DNA of 64,000 nt from Limibacterium fermenti (GCF_041902845.1 NZ_CP159486.1:3906001-3970000), one strand, 5' to 3'; shown: positions 43,416 through 53,500, counted from the first letter of the stretch. The notes: generated from the letters alone by a model not told the origin. Numbers and translations are program-made.

Positions 43416-44756
43416 ATGATAGAACAACAATATATAGATTTATTCGAGCAGTATCGCCACGACGTGGACGCGCACTCCGTGCCCGGTATGAACAAGGAAC
43501 GCGATGCTGCTTTCGAAACATTTAAAAAGATAGGATTTCCCACTTCCAAGCAAGAAGATTATAAACACTCTAATGTGGCTCGGGCGTTCGATGCCGACTT
43601 GGGGTTGAACCTGCGCAACGTTCCGTTTTCGGTGAATCCTTACGATGCGTTCAAATGTGATGTCCCTAACTTATCGACGAATTTGTATTTTCTGCTCAAT
43701 GACCGTTATTACGATACTGTCGAGCAGCATCACGCGCTTCCCGAAGGTGTGTTCGTGGGCAGCATGCAGGAGTTTTCGAAGAAATATCCGCAGGTTTTTG
43801 AGGCGCATTACGCCCGCATCGCGGATTCTTCCGACAACGGATTGGTCGCTTACAACACTTTGTTTGCGCAAGATGGTTTTGTGGTGTATGTCCCGAAAAA
43901 TACGTCGGTTGAAAAGCCGTTGCAGTTGATACAGATTCTTCGAGGGCAAGCCGATACGAATGTGAACCGGCGCCTGCTCATCATCGCCGAAGAAAATACG
44001 CAGGTGAAACTATTGGTGTGTGATCATGCCGTTGATGCCGCCCGGTTTGTGGTAACGCAAGTAACGGAAATCTTCGCCGAAGCTTCCGCACAGGTTGATC
44101 TGTATGAGTTGGAAGACAATTCGGAACAGGTTACGCGGCTCAGTTCGCTGTTTTCCGCACAAAAAGATCAGTCGAATGTCATTGTAACGAACATCGCCTT
44201 ACATAACGGTTATACTCGGAATAATTACCGTTTCCGGTTATTGGGAGAGCATGCCGAAGCACATGTAGGCGGCTTGGCTCTTTGCGACAAACAACAACAT
44301 GTCGACAATTTTGCTTTTCTCGATCATGCCGTGCCGAATTGCATGAGTAACGAGTTGTTTAAATATATCCTTCAAGAACAGTCTACCGGAGTGTTTTGTG
44401 GAAAGATACTGGTCGAAAAGGACGCGCAAAAGACACAGGCGTATCAAACGAACCGCAATCTGTGCGCATCGCCTGACGCGCGCATGTATTCCAAGCCCGA
44501 GCTGGAGATTTATGCCGATGATGTGAAATGCTCTCATGGACTGACTACCGGCCAACTTGACCTGGACGCGCTTTTTTATCTGCGGGCACGGGGTATCGGC
44601 GAGGATGAAGCTCGTCTGATGCTGATGGAGGCTTTTACAAGGGATGTGGTGGAAATGATTCGCATCGACAGTCTTCGCGAGCGGTTGGAGTCATTGATCA
44701 GTAAGCGTTTCCGGGGGCAATTGGTGCGTTGCGGCAACTGTAATGTATGTAAATAA
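43416..44756 (+). CDS. sufD: Fe-S cluster assembly protein SufD
   Basis: Scaffold subunit that pairs with SufB and SufC. 446 residues from ATG 43416 (MIEQQYIDLFEQYRHDVD). The C-terminal half shows the SUF beta-helix core: KTQAYQTNRNLCASPDARMYS, then KPELEIYADDVKCSHG and TTGQLDLDALFYLRARGI. The stop codon overlaps the sufS start by one base (TAATG). The 101-bp spacer before it holds loosely repeated GAGATTGAA motifs. Family members of this length in Bacteroidetes are SufD rather than SufB. Confidence 0.94.
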   Translation: MIEQQYIDLFEQYRHDVDAHSVPGMNKERDAAFETFKKIGFPTSKQEDYKHSNVARAFDADLGLNLRNVPFSVNPYDAFKCDVPNLSTNLYFLLNDRYYDTVEQHHALPEGVFVGSMQEFSKKYPQVFEAHYARIADSSDNGLVAYNTLFAQDGFVVYVPKNTSVEKPLQLIQILRGQADTNVNRRLLIIAEENTQVKLLVCDHAVDAARFVVTQVTEIFAEASAQVDLYELEDNSEQVTRLSSLFSAQKDQSNVIVTNIALHNGYTRNNYRFRLLGEHAEAHVGGLALCDKQQHVDNFAFLDHAVPNCMSNELFKYILQEQSTGVFCGKILVEKDAQKTQAYQTNRNLCASPDARMYSKPELEIYADDVKCSHGLTTGQLDLDALFYLRARGIGEDEARLMLMEAFTRDVVEMIRIDSLRERLESLISKRFRGQLVRCGNCNVCK

Positions 44757-45970
44757 TGTGGAATATAACCGATATACGAAAAGATTTTCCGATTCTCTCG
44801 CGGCGCGTATACGATAAGCCGTTGGTTTATTTGGATAACGCCGCCACTACCCAAAAACCGAAGTGCGTGGTGGATAAAATACAGGAAATGTATTACTCCG
44901 AGAATGCTAATGTGCATCGGGGCGTTCATTTTTTGAGCCAGGCTGCTACGGACGAACACGAAGCATCGCGCAAAACGGTGCAGGAGTTTATCGGTGCGGC
45001 TTCGCCTTCGGAGATCGTATTCACACGGGGGACAACCGAGGCGATTAATTTGGTCGCTTCGTCGTTTTGCCGCGAGTTCTGCCGTCCGGGCGACGAAATT
45101 ATCATTTCAGGAATGGAACATCATTCCAATATTGTCCCATGGCAATTGCAGGAAGAGATATCGGGCATAAAAATGAAAGTCCTGCCTATAACCGACGACG
45201 GAGAGCTCGATCCGGAAGAACTTGAAAAGATGATTTCCGGGAAGACGAAACTTGTTTCGGTAACGCATATTTCCAATGTGCTCGGGACGATTAATCCGAT
45301 TGAAAAGATGATAGAAATCGCTCATGCCCATAATGTCCCGGTGCTTATCGATGCGGCACAATCGGTGCAACACCGCAAAATAAATGTGCAGCAACTCGAT
45401 TGCGACTTCCTCGTTTTTTCTTCGCATAAGATTTACGGCCCTACTGGTATCGGAGTGCTGTATGGCAAAGAAAAATGGCTCGAAAAGATACCTCCTTACC
45501 AAGGCGGAGGCGAAATGATAGCCAGCGTATCATTCGAAAAAACAACCTTTGCCGAACTTCCTTATAAGTTCGAAGCCGGTACGCCCGATTATATCGGATC
45601 GACCGCGTTAGCCGCTGCGCTTACTTATGTGTCCGGTTTAGGGTTGGAGCACATTGCTGCTTATGAAAACGAACTGTTGGCTTATGCTACGGAACGCCTT
45701 GAGAACATAAACGGGCTGAAGATTTTCGGTCCGTCGGGACATAAAAGCAGTGTGATTTCATTTCTGGTAGACGGCATTCATCATTACGATATGGGGGTGT
45801 TGCTCGACACGATGGGCATCGCCGTGCGAACGGGGCATCATTGTGCCGAACCGCTTATCCGCCGCCTGGGGATAGAAGGTACCGTGCGCGCTTCGTTTGC
45901 GTTGTATAATACCAAAGAAGAGATCGATGCCCTGGCGAACGGGATCCTGCGAATTGTTAAGATGTTTTGA
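44756..45970 (+). CDS. sufS: Cysteine desulfurase SufS
   Basis: PLP enzyme that takes sulfur from cysteine for cluster assembly. 404 residues. The N-terminus DFPILSRRVYDKPLVYLDNA and the segment AATTQKPKCVVD are typical. The PLP histidine region is GMEHHSNIVPWQ, the Schiff-base lysine is in FSSHKIYGPTGIGVLYG near residue 225, and the active-site cysteine is in RTGHHCAEPLIRR near residue 364. The short RTGHHC loop marks the SufS class rather than IscS. It is the last gene of the suf operon. Confidence 0.96.
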   Translation: MWNITDIRKDFPILSRRVYDKPLVYLDNAATTQKPKCVVDKIQEMYYSENANVHRGVHFLSQAATDEHEASRKTVQEFIGAASPSEIVFTRGTTEAINLVASSFCREFCRPGDEIIISGMEHHSNIVPWQLQEEISGIKMKVLPITDDGELDPEELEKMISGKTKLVSVTHISNVLGTINPIEKMIEIAHAHNVPVLIDAAQSVQHRKINVQQLDCDFLVFSSHKIYGPTGIGVLYGKEKWLEKIPPYQGGGEMIASVSFEKTTFAELPYKFEAGTPDYIGSTALAAALTYVSGLGLEHIAAYENELLAYATERLENINGLKIFGPSGHKSSVISFLVDGIHHYDMGVLLDTMGIAVRTGHHCAEPLIRRLGIEGTVRASFALYNTKEEIDALANGILRIVKMF

Positions 45971-45997
45971 AAGGGCCCGTTATTCGTTGTAATTGAT

Positions 45998-46005
45998 TAT
46001 TTTTG
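45998..46005 (+). promoter_or_regulatory. -7 box for the ECF sigma factor
   Basis: TATTTTTG matches TAnnTTTG, 28 bases before the ATG. Confidence 0.5.
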
Positions 46006-46033
46006 TCGGCATACTATAGAATCCATTCATTGA

Positions 46034-46609
46034 ATGCCAAAGAATGCAGAACCATATGGCCGTAACGAAGACCATGCGTTGTTCCTTTTGATAAAAAAGC
46101 GCGACAAACAGGCTTTTACCGTGATATATCAAAAATATCACCGCTATTTGTATGCATTATCCCTAAAGTATTTGAAAGATGGGGAAATGGCGGAGGATGC
46201 TGTGCAGCATGTCTTTGTGAAACTATGGGACACAACGAATAAAATCGATATAGAGATCAATCTGAAAAATTATCTCTATACGATGACGAAGAACTATATT
46301 CTCAATAAAATCCGCGATGAAAAAGAGGCTGTGTCGTTGAATTATATTCAAGCGCAACCGGTGGATGAGGATGAGGGGATTTTGCAAGCTATTGAGGATA
46401 GGGAAATGATTGATCTTTTGTATAAAGGTATCGATGCGCTCCCGCCGCAAAAACGCGAAATATGTATACGTAAATTACAAACTTCGGACAGTAATCAACA
46501 AATTGCCGACAAAATGGGTATTTCGCTTCATACGGTTAAGTCCCATTACCAGGAATCATTGAAGATGCTCCGAAGCTATTTTCAAAAGATACGGCTTATG
46601 CTCTTTTAA
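46034..46609 (+). CDS. ECF-type RNA polymerase sigma factor
   Basis: 191 residues of the FecI-like Bacteroidetes group. Region 2 is ALFLLIKKRDKQAFTVIYQK followed by YHRYLYALSLKYLKDGEMAEDAVQ near residues 37-60 (in part) and FVKLWD. Region 4 is LPPQKREICIRKLQTSDSNQ and IADKMGISLHTVKSHYQESL at the end. It is followed by a FecR anti-sigma gene 66 bp later. By analogy with FecIR and SusC-type transducers with STN domains, it probably drives one or both PULs that begin at 50.5 kb. Confidence 0.93.
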   Translation: MPKNAEPYGRNEDHALFLLIKKRDKQAFTVIYQKYHRYLYALSLKYLKDGEMAEDAVQHVFVKLWDTTNKIDIEINLKNYLYTMTKNYILNKIRDEKEAVSLNYIQAQPVDEDEGILQAIEDREMIDLLYKGIDALPPQKREICIRKLQTSDSNQQIADKMGISLHTVKSHYQESLKMLRSYFQKIRLMLF

Positions 46610-46675
46610 AAAAAAATTATCGCCGACTCATATCTTTTTGAAGTATAAGTGTCGAATAATAAAAGCAACAGTTTA

Positions 46676-47677
46676 ATGCAATCACCCGATAAGGAAATCA
46701 TACGGAAAGTCATAGCCGAAACAGGAACTCGTAAAGAAGCGGGAAATGTCTTGGAGTGGTTCTCTTCGTCGATGGAGGGGCAGCAATGTTTGTCGGACAT
46801 GCTCGACCGCGATGCCTACCTGCTTGAGACGGCGACCGCTTCCGATTTGCCCGAATGTCCTTCCGATAAGATCTTCTCAACGATTTCAGGAAAGATGCGT
46901 AGGCAGACCTTAAAAGCGCGGGTGCTGAGGGTGGCGGCTGTCGTCATTCCTTTGGCGTTTATCATCGGCTTTGCGGCTTATCTCGATACGGAACTCCAGC
47001 TATTCGGCCCGGTTCAATATTCCGATTTATATGTGGCCAAAGGCGAGAGTGCGCGCATATGTTTTCAAGACGGATCGGAAGTCTATTTAAATGCGGACTC
47101 GAAGATACGCTATCCAAAAAAATTCGGATGGCGAAAAAGGGAAGTGTTTTTGGAAGGGGAAGCGTATTTTAAAGTGGCTTCCAATAAAAGAAAGCCTTTT
47201 GTCGTACATACGGGCGATTCGCATATCAACGTGTTGGGAACATCGTTCAACGTGAATGCATACTCCGATGAAGACGTCATACAAGTTACCCTCGACGAGG
47301 GGAAAGTCATCTTTCATACGCCGCAAAACGGGTATTCCATTGTGCCGGGGCAGCAAGTCGTTTATCATAAAAGTGATGGGAAGGCATCGGTGCAACATCT
47401 GCCCAACGCAACGACTGAATCTCTTTGGAAAGAGGGCGTGATTTATCTCCACGACACGCCTCTTGTCGATGTGATGCGAATGCTCGAACGAAGATACGAT
47501 GTCTCATTCGAATTGCGTAACTCCTCCGCTTTGAAATATTCATATTCGCTGATTTCGAGACAACCTTCATTGACTGAAATTCTGGACGAATTACAGAAAA
47601 TTGCTCCGGTGAAATTCAAGCACGAAAAAGAGAAAGGAATTATAGAAGTATCGCTGGTTAGTAAATTAGCCAATTAG
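46676..47677 (+). CDS. FecR-family anti-sigma factor
   Basis: 333 residues from ATG 46676; a GTG at 46649 would add nine. The N-terminal cytoplasmic part binds sigma. One membrane segment follows near residue 85 (VLRVAAVVIPLAFIIGFAAYL). The periplasmic FecR domain has YVAKGESARICFQDGSEVYL, then NADSKIRYPKKFG, REVFLEGEAYFKVA, and FVVHTGDSHINVLGTSFNVN. The DUF4974-type C-terminus has TPLVDVMRMLERRYDVSFEL. It should receive the signal from the STN domain of a SusC protein. Its last codons run into an octamer repeat. Confidence 0.93.
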   Translation: MQSPDKEIIRKVIAETGTRKEAGNVLEWFSSSMEGQQCLSDMLDRDAYLLETATASDLPECPSDKIFSTISGKMRRQTLKARVLRVAAVVIPLAFIIGFAAYLDTELQLFGPVQYSDLYVAKGESARICFQDGSEVYLNADSKIRYPKKFGWRKREVFLEGEAYFKVASNKRKPFVVHTGDSHINVLGTSFNVNAYSDEDVIQVTLDEGKVIFHTPQNGYSIVPGQQVVYHKSDGKASVQHLPNATTESLWKEGVIYLHDTPLVDVMRMLERRYDVSFELRNSSALKYSYSLISRQPSLTEILDELQKIAPVKFKHEKEKGIIEVSLVSKLAN

Positions 47678-47702
47678 CCAATTAGCCAATTAGCCAATTA
47701 GC
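47663..47702. repeat. 8-bp tandem repeat (AATTAGCC type) overlapping the fecR 3' end
   Basis: About five units of AATTAGCC. The first encodes the final KLAN and stop codon of the anti-sigma factor, and the others are intergenic. Confidence 0.8.
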
Positions 47703-47794
47703 TGATGAGCAAATCAAGTCAAAGGCCTAAAGAATTATTTATCGGTTAAGAAGCGCAATAATTTTTCAGGGTCTTGCCTATTATCCCATACCGC

Positions 47795-48829
47795 CTAAAA
47801 ATAATACCGCATCCCTAACGTTACGTTCATTCGAGAAGCATTCATTTTATTTTCGTCGTTTATTTCCGGTGAGGAAGAATCAGGTATCACGTTATTATAA
47901 TTAACTGAAGAAAAGTATCCGGATATATTCTTCATGTCGAATCCTATTCCGAAATGATCGGATATTTTGTATTCCAATCCAATGCCGATATGTGTGCCTA
48001 ACGTATTTGCCGAAATGTCGCCGGCAATCGAAGGGTTTGCGGCATCTTTCAAACAATGTATCATTCCAAAATAACCGATCCCGAAATTGAAATTCCAAAA
48101 CCATTGTTTTGAAAAAGGATATTTTACGCTAAGTGATAATCCAACATAATCCAAGCGAATAGCATGTTTGATATGATTGTAAATAACCGTATTAAACGGA
48201 CTCGAATAAAATTGCGAGGCTAAGATCCCGAAACCATACGGAAGACCTTTGTGGTGATAATGATAACTGGCATCCCAACTGATTCCTCCGCTTAATTTAT
48301 CTTCAAATTTTTCTTCTGCTCCCGTAAGTCCTTTTGTTCGTTGTGTAAGGTCTCCGTATCCGGCGTTAATGGCAAGATTATGAACCGGGATGTTAACGCG
48401 GTTTCTGCGATTGCTTTCTTCCATACTGATATAGGTTTCTTGCGAAGGTACGGCCGTTGTATCTTCCGGATTCACTTTGAGCATGGTTCCGCCGATCTGA
48501 TGGATGCTGCTTCCCCAAAAGGACGGTTTGAGATGATCGGTAATGAGTAATACGTTTCCGCCTGTCTTGCGCGTTTCTTCCACAGCCATATCGACTACAC
48601 GGGGATAAGATCCTTTGGTGGAAAAGCCGTTATCGACCACCGCGACTTGCCCTAATGTTTCGGCTGTAGCCGGGACACTGTCGTTTGTTTCGAGATGATA
48701 TACCGCCACGTCTTCGGATTCCGGGAGAGGCGGATACGTCTTAATAACTTGTGTTACGACTTTGGGCGAACACGCAAACAAGGTTGCACCGATGAGAGTT
48801 ATTCCTAAAGAATAAAGGACTTGTTTCAT
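47795..48829 (-). CDS. Envelope lipoprotein with C-terminal barrel-like region
   Basis: 344 residues with a lipoprotein signal (MKQVLYSLGITLIGATLFAC). A first domain of about 110 residues resembles the Bacteroidetes NAD(P)-independent YjfN/heavy-metal-type fold only loosely (VAVYHLETNDSVPATAETLGQVAVVDNG, in part). A barrel-like C-terminal half follows from about residue 160 (LAINAGYGDL, WDASYHYHHKGLPYGFGI, FNFGIGYFGM), ending in NVTLGMRYYF. I do not recognise the family. It is transcribed opposite to its PUL neighbours from a TATCTTTG box and looks unrelated to them. Confidence 0.7.
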   Translation of the reverse strand: MKQVLYSLGITLIGATLFACSPKVVTQVIKTYPPLPESEDVAVYHLETNDSVPATAETLGQVAVVDNGFSTKGSYPRVVDMAVEETRKTGGNVLLITDHLKPSFWGSSIHQIGGTMLKVNPEDTTAVPSQETYISMEESNRRNRVNIPVHNLAINAGYGDLTQRTKGLTGAEEKFEDKLSGGISWDASYHYHHKGLPYGFGILASQFYSSPFNTVIYNHIKHAIRLDYVGLSLSVKYPFSKQWFWNFNFGIGYFGMIHCLKDAANPSIAGDISANTLGTHIGIGLEYKISDHFGIGFDMKNISGYFSSVNYNNVIPDSSSPEINDENKMNASRMNVTLGMRYYF

Positions 48830-48859
48830 GAATGTGTTATATAACGATTAAAATTTATT

Positions 48860-48867
48860 CAAAGATA
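48860..48867 (-). promoter_or_regulatory. -7 box for the envelope lipoprotein gene
   Basis: TATCTTTG on the minus strand matches TAnnTTTG, 30 bases before the ATG. Confidence 0.5.
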
Positions 48868-48906
48868 ATAAATTCGGGCTAAACTGTTTTTTTGTGCAAC
48901 AACAGT

Positions 48907-49755
48907 TCATTGTACTTGTATTTTTTCGATCTCTGCGGGAGAAAGGCCGGTAATATCGGCGATCATATCAACCGACAAGCCTTTTGCTTTCATGTTGCGG
49001 ACCACTTCAATTTTGCCTTCTGTTCTACCTTTCTTTTCACCTATTCTTTCCCCTAATCTTTTGGCGGAATTAATCTGTGCGAAGTGGTCGCGGTAGGCTC
49101 TGAGATCGGCATCATATCGCCTCCGTTCCTCTCTGCTCAAAGACGCCAGGTCGGCGATCTGTTCCAGTTTCTTAAATATCGGTTTCTCCTCTTTAAAAGG
49201 AATTTCTTTTAAATTTTCCATATTCTTCAATACATAAATCCATTTATCCAAGCCTGTTATACATTCTGTTTTCATTTTCGTGAAAAAAGGAAGTTCCACG
49301 AAAATAAAACGTAATTTATCACTGATTTGTTCGCCCGTATCTCGGTCGGACAGAATCATATCTGTCCGCAACTTGCCTCCCAATTCGAAATTCAGGAAAA
49401 AAATGCCGTAGACCGCTTTCACGTCGAACTCCCATTTCGCTCCCTGCTCGCCTTGATTGGCGATTATTTGCGAAAGATAATACAATGCCCGGCCATAAAA
49501 ATATTCCTGAAAGGCATTCTGCATCTCCACGATGATGTACTCTTCCTCTTCCGTCAAGCAGGCGATATCGTAAATGCCTTCACGCCCTTTATGATACAAC
49601 GGCGGCCGTTCCTTATCCAACAACCGGATACTCTCGATTTTCTTTTCTCCCTTCAATAGGTCGTTCAAAAAGTCTAACAACAAATCTTTACTGTTTTCCT
49701 GACCGAAAATCCGCTTGAACGCCATGTCGTATGTAGGGTTGATGAATCTAGCCAT
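48907..49755 (-). CDS. Rpn-family recombination-promoting nuclease/putative transposase (PD-(D/E)XK)
   Basis: 282 residues. The start MARFINPTYDMAFKRIFGQE and the segment LLLDFLNDLLKGEKKI are typical of the Bacteroidetes Rpn/PD-(D/E)XK transposase-like family. The nuclease core reads GIYDIACL then EYIIVEMQNAFQ near residues 80-102, with Asp, Glu and Gln in the expected places. The C-terminus is charged (GERIGEKKGRTEGKIEVV) and ends in a short helical motif (IADITGLSPAEIEKI). Its ATG is preceded by AAGGAGA. It follows a small frameshifted gene closely. Such genes occur in many copies and promote recombination. Confidence 0.88.
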   Translation of the reverse strand: MARFINPTYDMAFKRIFGQENSKDLLLDFLNDLLKGEKKIESIRLLDKERPPLYHKGREGIYDIACLTEEEEYIIVEMQNAFQEYFYGRALYYLSQIIANQGEQGAKWEFDVKAVYGIFFLNFELGGKLRTDMILSDRDTGEQISDKLRFIFVELPFFTKMKTECITGLDKWIYVLKNMENLKEIPFKEEKPIFKKLEQIADLASLSREERRRYDADLRAYRDHFAQINSAKRLGERIGEKKGRTEGKIEVVRNMKAKGLSVDMIADITGLSPAEIEKIQVQ

Positions 49756-49767
49756 TCTCCTTTCTTA

Positions 49768-49970
49768 TCAGTTCTTTTTTCCCTCAGTCTCATTATCTTC
49801 GAGTTCTTTTCCTTCGCGGATAGACTGTTTAATGGTTTTCGCCACTTCGTTGAGGACGTCGTAAGTTGTTTTTTTACCGCTTCCTGCGTGTTATTGTTCG
49901 TTACATTGATAATCAGTTTTGCACCGTAATCTAACGGACGGAGCGATAATCTTTGAAAATTTACTTTCAT
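49768..49970 (-). pseudogene. Small gene before Rpn with a frameshift at a run of seven A
   Basis: The frame starts at ATG 49970 (MKVNFQRLSLRPLDYGAKLI) and reads well to TQEAVKK, at seven A (plus-strand T at 49869-49875). Shifting by -1 there continues as TTYDVLNEVAKTIKQSIREG and then KELEDNETEGKKN, with a stop at 49768. The shifted end lies 12 bases before the Rpn ATG, and its composition looks coding. The unshifted frame becomes basic and overlaps the Rpn start. The gene may be broken or may use -1 frameshifting. The product is an unknown small protein of about 67 residues. Confidence 0.55.
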
Positions 49971-50032
49971 TTTTTTAGTGATTGAAAATTGTTATACAAT
50001 GAGATAAAGATTACTTGATATAGGCAGATCTT

Positions 50033-50215
50033 CGGCTAAGTTTAGCAAAATTGATCTGTATGGTTGTCGAATGAGTAAATGTTTGTAGGAGAATGCCTGA
50101 AAAATCAGTTTGACGAGCAAATGTTTACAGTAGGATACCCCTAAAATTAGTTTAGTTGGCAAATGTTTAGAGCATTTTATCCGAAAAAATAGTTTAGCGG
50201 GCAAAAGTATGAGAA
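50033..50215. repeat. Degenerate 42-bp (2 x 21) tandem repeats
   Basis: Three clear 42-bp units start at 50075, 50117 and 50159 with GCAAATGTTTA or a close variant. Their second half contains AAATNAGTTTAG. Decayed units lie on both sides. On the minus strand the array reads as an open frame with a 14-residue repeat (KHLLVKLI), with no convincing start. Confidence 0.75.
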
Positions 50216-50377
50216 GAGTTGCTCGTGAAGCGTCGGTAGATTCCTCTTTTATTCGATTTAAGCGGAAGAACGGCGTTTTTTCGATGGTTTTGTTTTTACG
50301 TATTACCATGATCAAGCCGAAATACGCAGCAAATATAGCGAATTTTTTCTCACAACACTATTTTATTTTTATTTTTT

Positions 50378-50391
50378 ACTCATACTTTTTG
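50378..50391 (+). promoter_or_regulatory. Conserved 14-bp element upstream of the first susC
   Basis: ACTCATACTTTTTG is identical to 58476-58489. It lies 146 bp before this susC start, against 148 bp for the second. Further shared blocks follow: GTGTCAA, ACCGTTT with GGTTTGA, and AGAGAGT. It is a candidate ECF-sigma promoter or operator. Confidence 0.5.
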
Positions 50392-50523
50392 ACATCTATG
50401 GTGTCAATATCTTAAAAGTGAAAAATATGAAACCGTTTCGGTTTGATAAATCATTTATGAAAACCAATAATAGAGAGTAATTTTTAATTTCATGTTTCAT
50501 TAATTTAATAACACAAGTAAACC

Positions 50524-53500
50524 ATGGGAAGAATCCATTTTAAACCCAAAGTTGTTATTCTATGCTCTTTTCTGATGTTGAGCTTAACCCTAAGTTCGGC
50601 ACAAAAAGTAAGTTTGAATTTCAACAATCAGTATTTAAAGACAGTACTCGAAAGTATTTCACAACAAACCGGTTACTCGCTGGCTTACAGCAAAGAAGTC
50701 GTAAACGTGGATGCTGTGGTCAGTATTCGGGTGAATCAGCGCGAGCTCGCAAATGTGCTCGAAGAATTATTGTCGCCTCGTAATTTAGGTTATGAGATCA
50801 AAGACGGTAAGATTTATATTTTGTATGAAGCGCCCCGGCAAGAGGGGGTTGCAGCCGCAACTGCTGGAGTACGGCAGGATCCGGTCGGGCAGCAGATAAG
50901 CGGTGTAGTGACGGATGAAAACGGTGATCCTATTATCGGCGCCAACATTGTTGTTCCCGGAACGACTACCGGCACGGCGACTGATGTCGACGGTCGTTAT
51001 TCGTTGACCGTTCCGAGAGGTTCGGTACTCCGCTTCTCGTATATCGGATATCTTGAACAGGAATTTACCATCACCGATCAAACGACTTTAGACGTCCGCT
51101 TAGAGGAAGATGTGGAGACGCTCGAGGAATTGGTGGTAGTGGGATACGGCGTTCAGAAAAAGAGCGTTGTTACCGCCGCTATCAGCAAGGTAACGGCCGA
51201 AGAGTTGAATACCAATCGCCCGTCGCGTGTGGAAGATGCCCTGAAGGGAAAAGTGTCCGGAGTACAGATCACCCAAAGTTCGGGACAGCCCGGATCGGAC
51301 TCCAAAGTGCGCATCCGCGGTATCGGGACGGTGAACAACAGCGACCCGTTGTATATTGTGGACGGAATGTATGTGGAAGGAGGAATCAATTATTTGAATC
51401 CTACCGATATCCAATCGGTTGAGATACTCAAGGATGCGGCCTCCGCAGCTATTTACGGAGCGCGGGGCGCCAACGGAGTGGTATTGGTCACCACCAAAAG
51501 CGGGCAATCCGGTAAGCCGGTCGTTAATTACGATATGAGTTACGGATGGCAAAACCCCTGGAAAAAAAAGGAAGTGCTCAATGCACAGGAGTATATGATC
51601 ATCATGAACGAAACGGATATCAATGATGGAATCGCCCCCCGCTATAATCGCGAGGCTTTTGCTGCTGCCGGTGCGGGTACCGATTGGCAGGACGAAACGT
51701 TTTATTACAATGCGCCTGTACAAAACCATCAGGTAAGCATATCCGGCGGCGCCGAAAGAATCCAGTATTTCCTTTCCGCCGGCTATTTCGACCAGGCGGG
51801 TATCGTAGGCGGTAATTACGATAAATCGAATTATAACCGTTTTAGTCTACGTTCCAATACAACTTACAAGGTATTTGAAGTAAAGGACCGCTCTTTTTTG
51901 AATAATGTAACTCTGGGCGTAAATGTAGGGTATTCCAGAAGTAAATCCACCGGAATTGAAACCAATTCCGAATACGGATCCATTCTCGGCAGCGCCCTTA
52001 CTTTTTCTCCATTGGTTCCCGTATATGCCGATGACGCTACGGCCGAAGCTATTTTGGCGCGCTATCCGTATGCCGTAAAGGATAAAAACAACCGCGTATT
52101 TTCGCTCCCTCCCGATGGATTTCAGGAAATTGCCAATCCCGTGGGAATGTTGAATCAGCCTTTCTCCGGAAAAAATAATGATGATAAGTTTGTCGGAACA
52201 TTCTGGGGGGAGATCGATTTGCTCCCCGGTTTGAAGTTCCGCAGTAATTACGGGGTCGATCTGGCTTTCTGGGGCTATGATACGTACACTTTTCCTTATT
52301 TTCTTGCGACTCAGGGAAAAGATGTGAAATTCAGTACGGTTCAAAGCGAAATGAACCGCGGTATCCGCTGGCAGTTGGAAAACTATTTTTCCTACGCCAA
52401 AACGTTCAACGACGTGCATAACTTATCTTTTGTATTGGGACAATCAGCTTCCAAATATACCGTCCGCCAGTTAGGCGCCAACGACCGCGATCTGCTGGAG
52501 CTGGATCCGTTGAAAGCAAATATCAATTCCGCTATCGCCGACCGTAAGGAGGAACGCGCTTGGGGCGGAACCGACGGGCACAACGGCATCCGTACCGCTT
52601 CGTATTTTGGCCGTGTCGATTATAATTATGCCGAACGGTATATGGTACAGGCTACGGTGCGAAAAGACGGATCGTCGAATTTCGGGCCGACGCATAAATG
52701 GGGTACCTTCCCTTCGTTTTCTCTGGGATGGAACCTCACCAACGAGGCATTCATGGAAAACAGGCCCGACTGGCTCGATTACCTGAAACTGCGCTTCAGT
52801 TGGGGTAAAAATGGAAATGACCGTATCGGACAATTCTTGTATGCCGCCATGCTCGACGGCGGGCAGAATTATTATTTCGGCGGAGGCTATAAAGTGAATC
52901 AGGGCGATCCCTCCAAACTCGGCGAAATCAGCGGCAATATGCAATACGGAAGCTCGCCCGCAGCCATTCCCAATCCCGATGTAAAATGGGAGGAATCGGC
53001 TCAGACCGACATCGGTTTCGAAGCGCGGTTTTTCAGAAGTGCGCTTACCTTCGGTTTCGATTATTTCAAAAAGAAAACCATTGACATGCTGATGTTGCAG
53101 CCGATACCCGGTTATGTAGGACAAAGCGCTCCGATTGCCAATGTGGGCGATATGGAAAACTGGGGATTGGAATTCGAAGCGAGTTGGAAACACCGTATTG
53201 GGAATGTCAATTATTTTGTCAATGCCAACGCTTCTTTGCTGAGAAATAAATTGATCAAACTAGGCAATGCCACCGGTGAAGAGATTTACCAAGACGCAGG
53301 AGCCAGCGGTGTGGGTAGTTATGTAAAAGGAAAAAACGGGCTGGTATTCCCTTATTTTTACGGTTTCCAAACCGATGGGATCTTTCAAAACCAGGCCGAA
53401 ATTGATGCTTATGTAAATGCTAAAGGTGAAAAAATTCAACCGAGTGCGCAACCCGGAGATGTACGCTTTGTGGATCAACTTGTCAATAACGAAAAAGACG

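Noticed and set aside
49992..50315. 107-codon minus-strand frame over the 42-bp repeats
   Set aside because: Open because the repeat is a multiple of three; no start signal or family.
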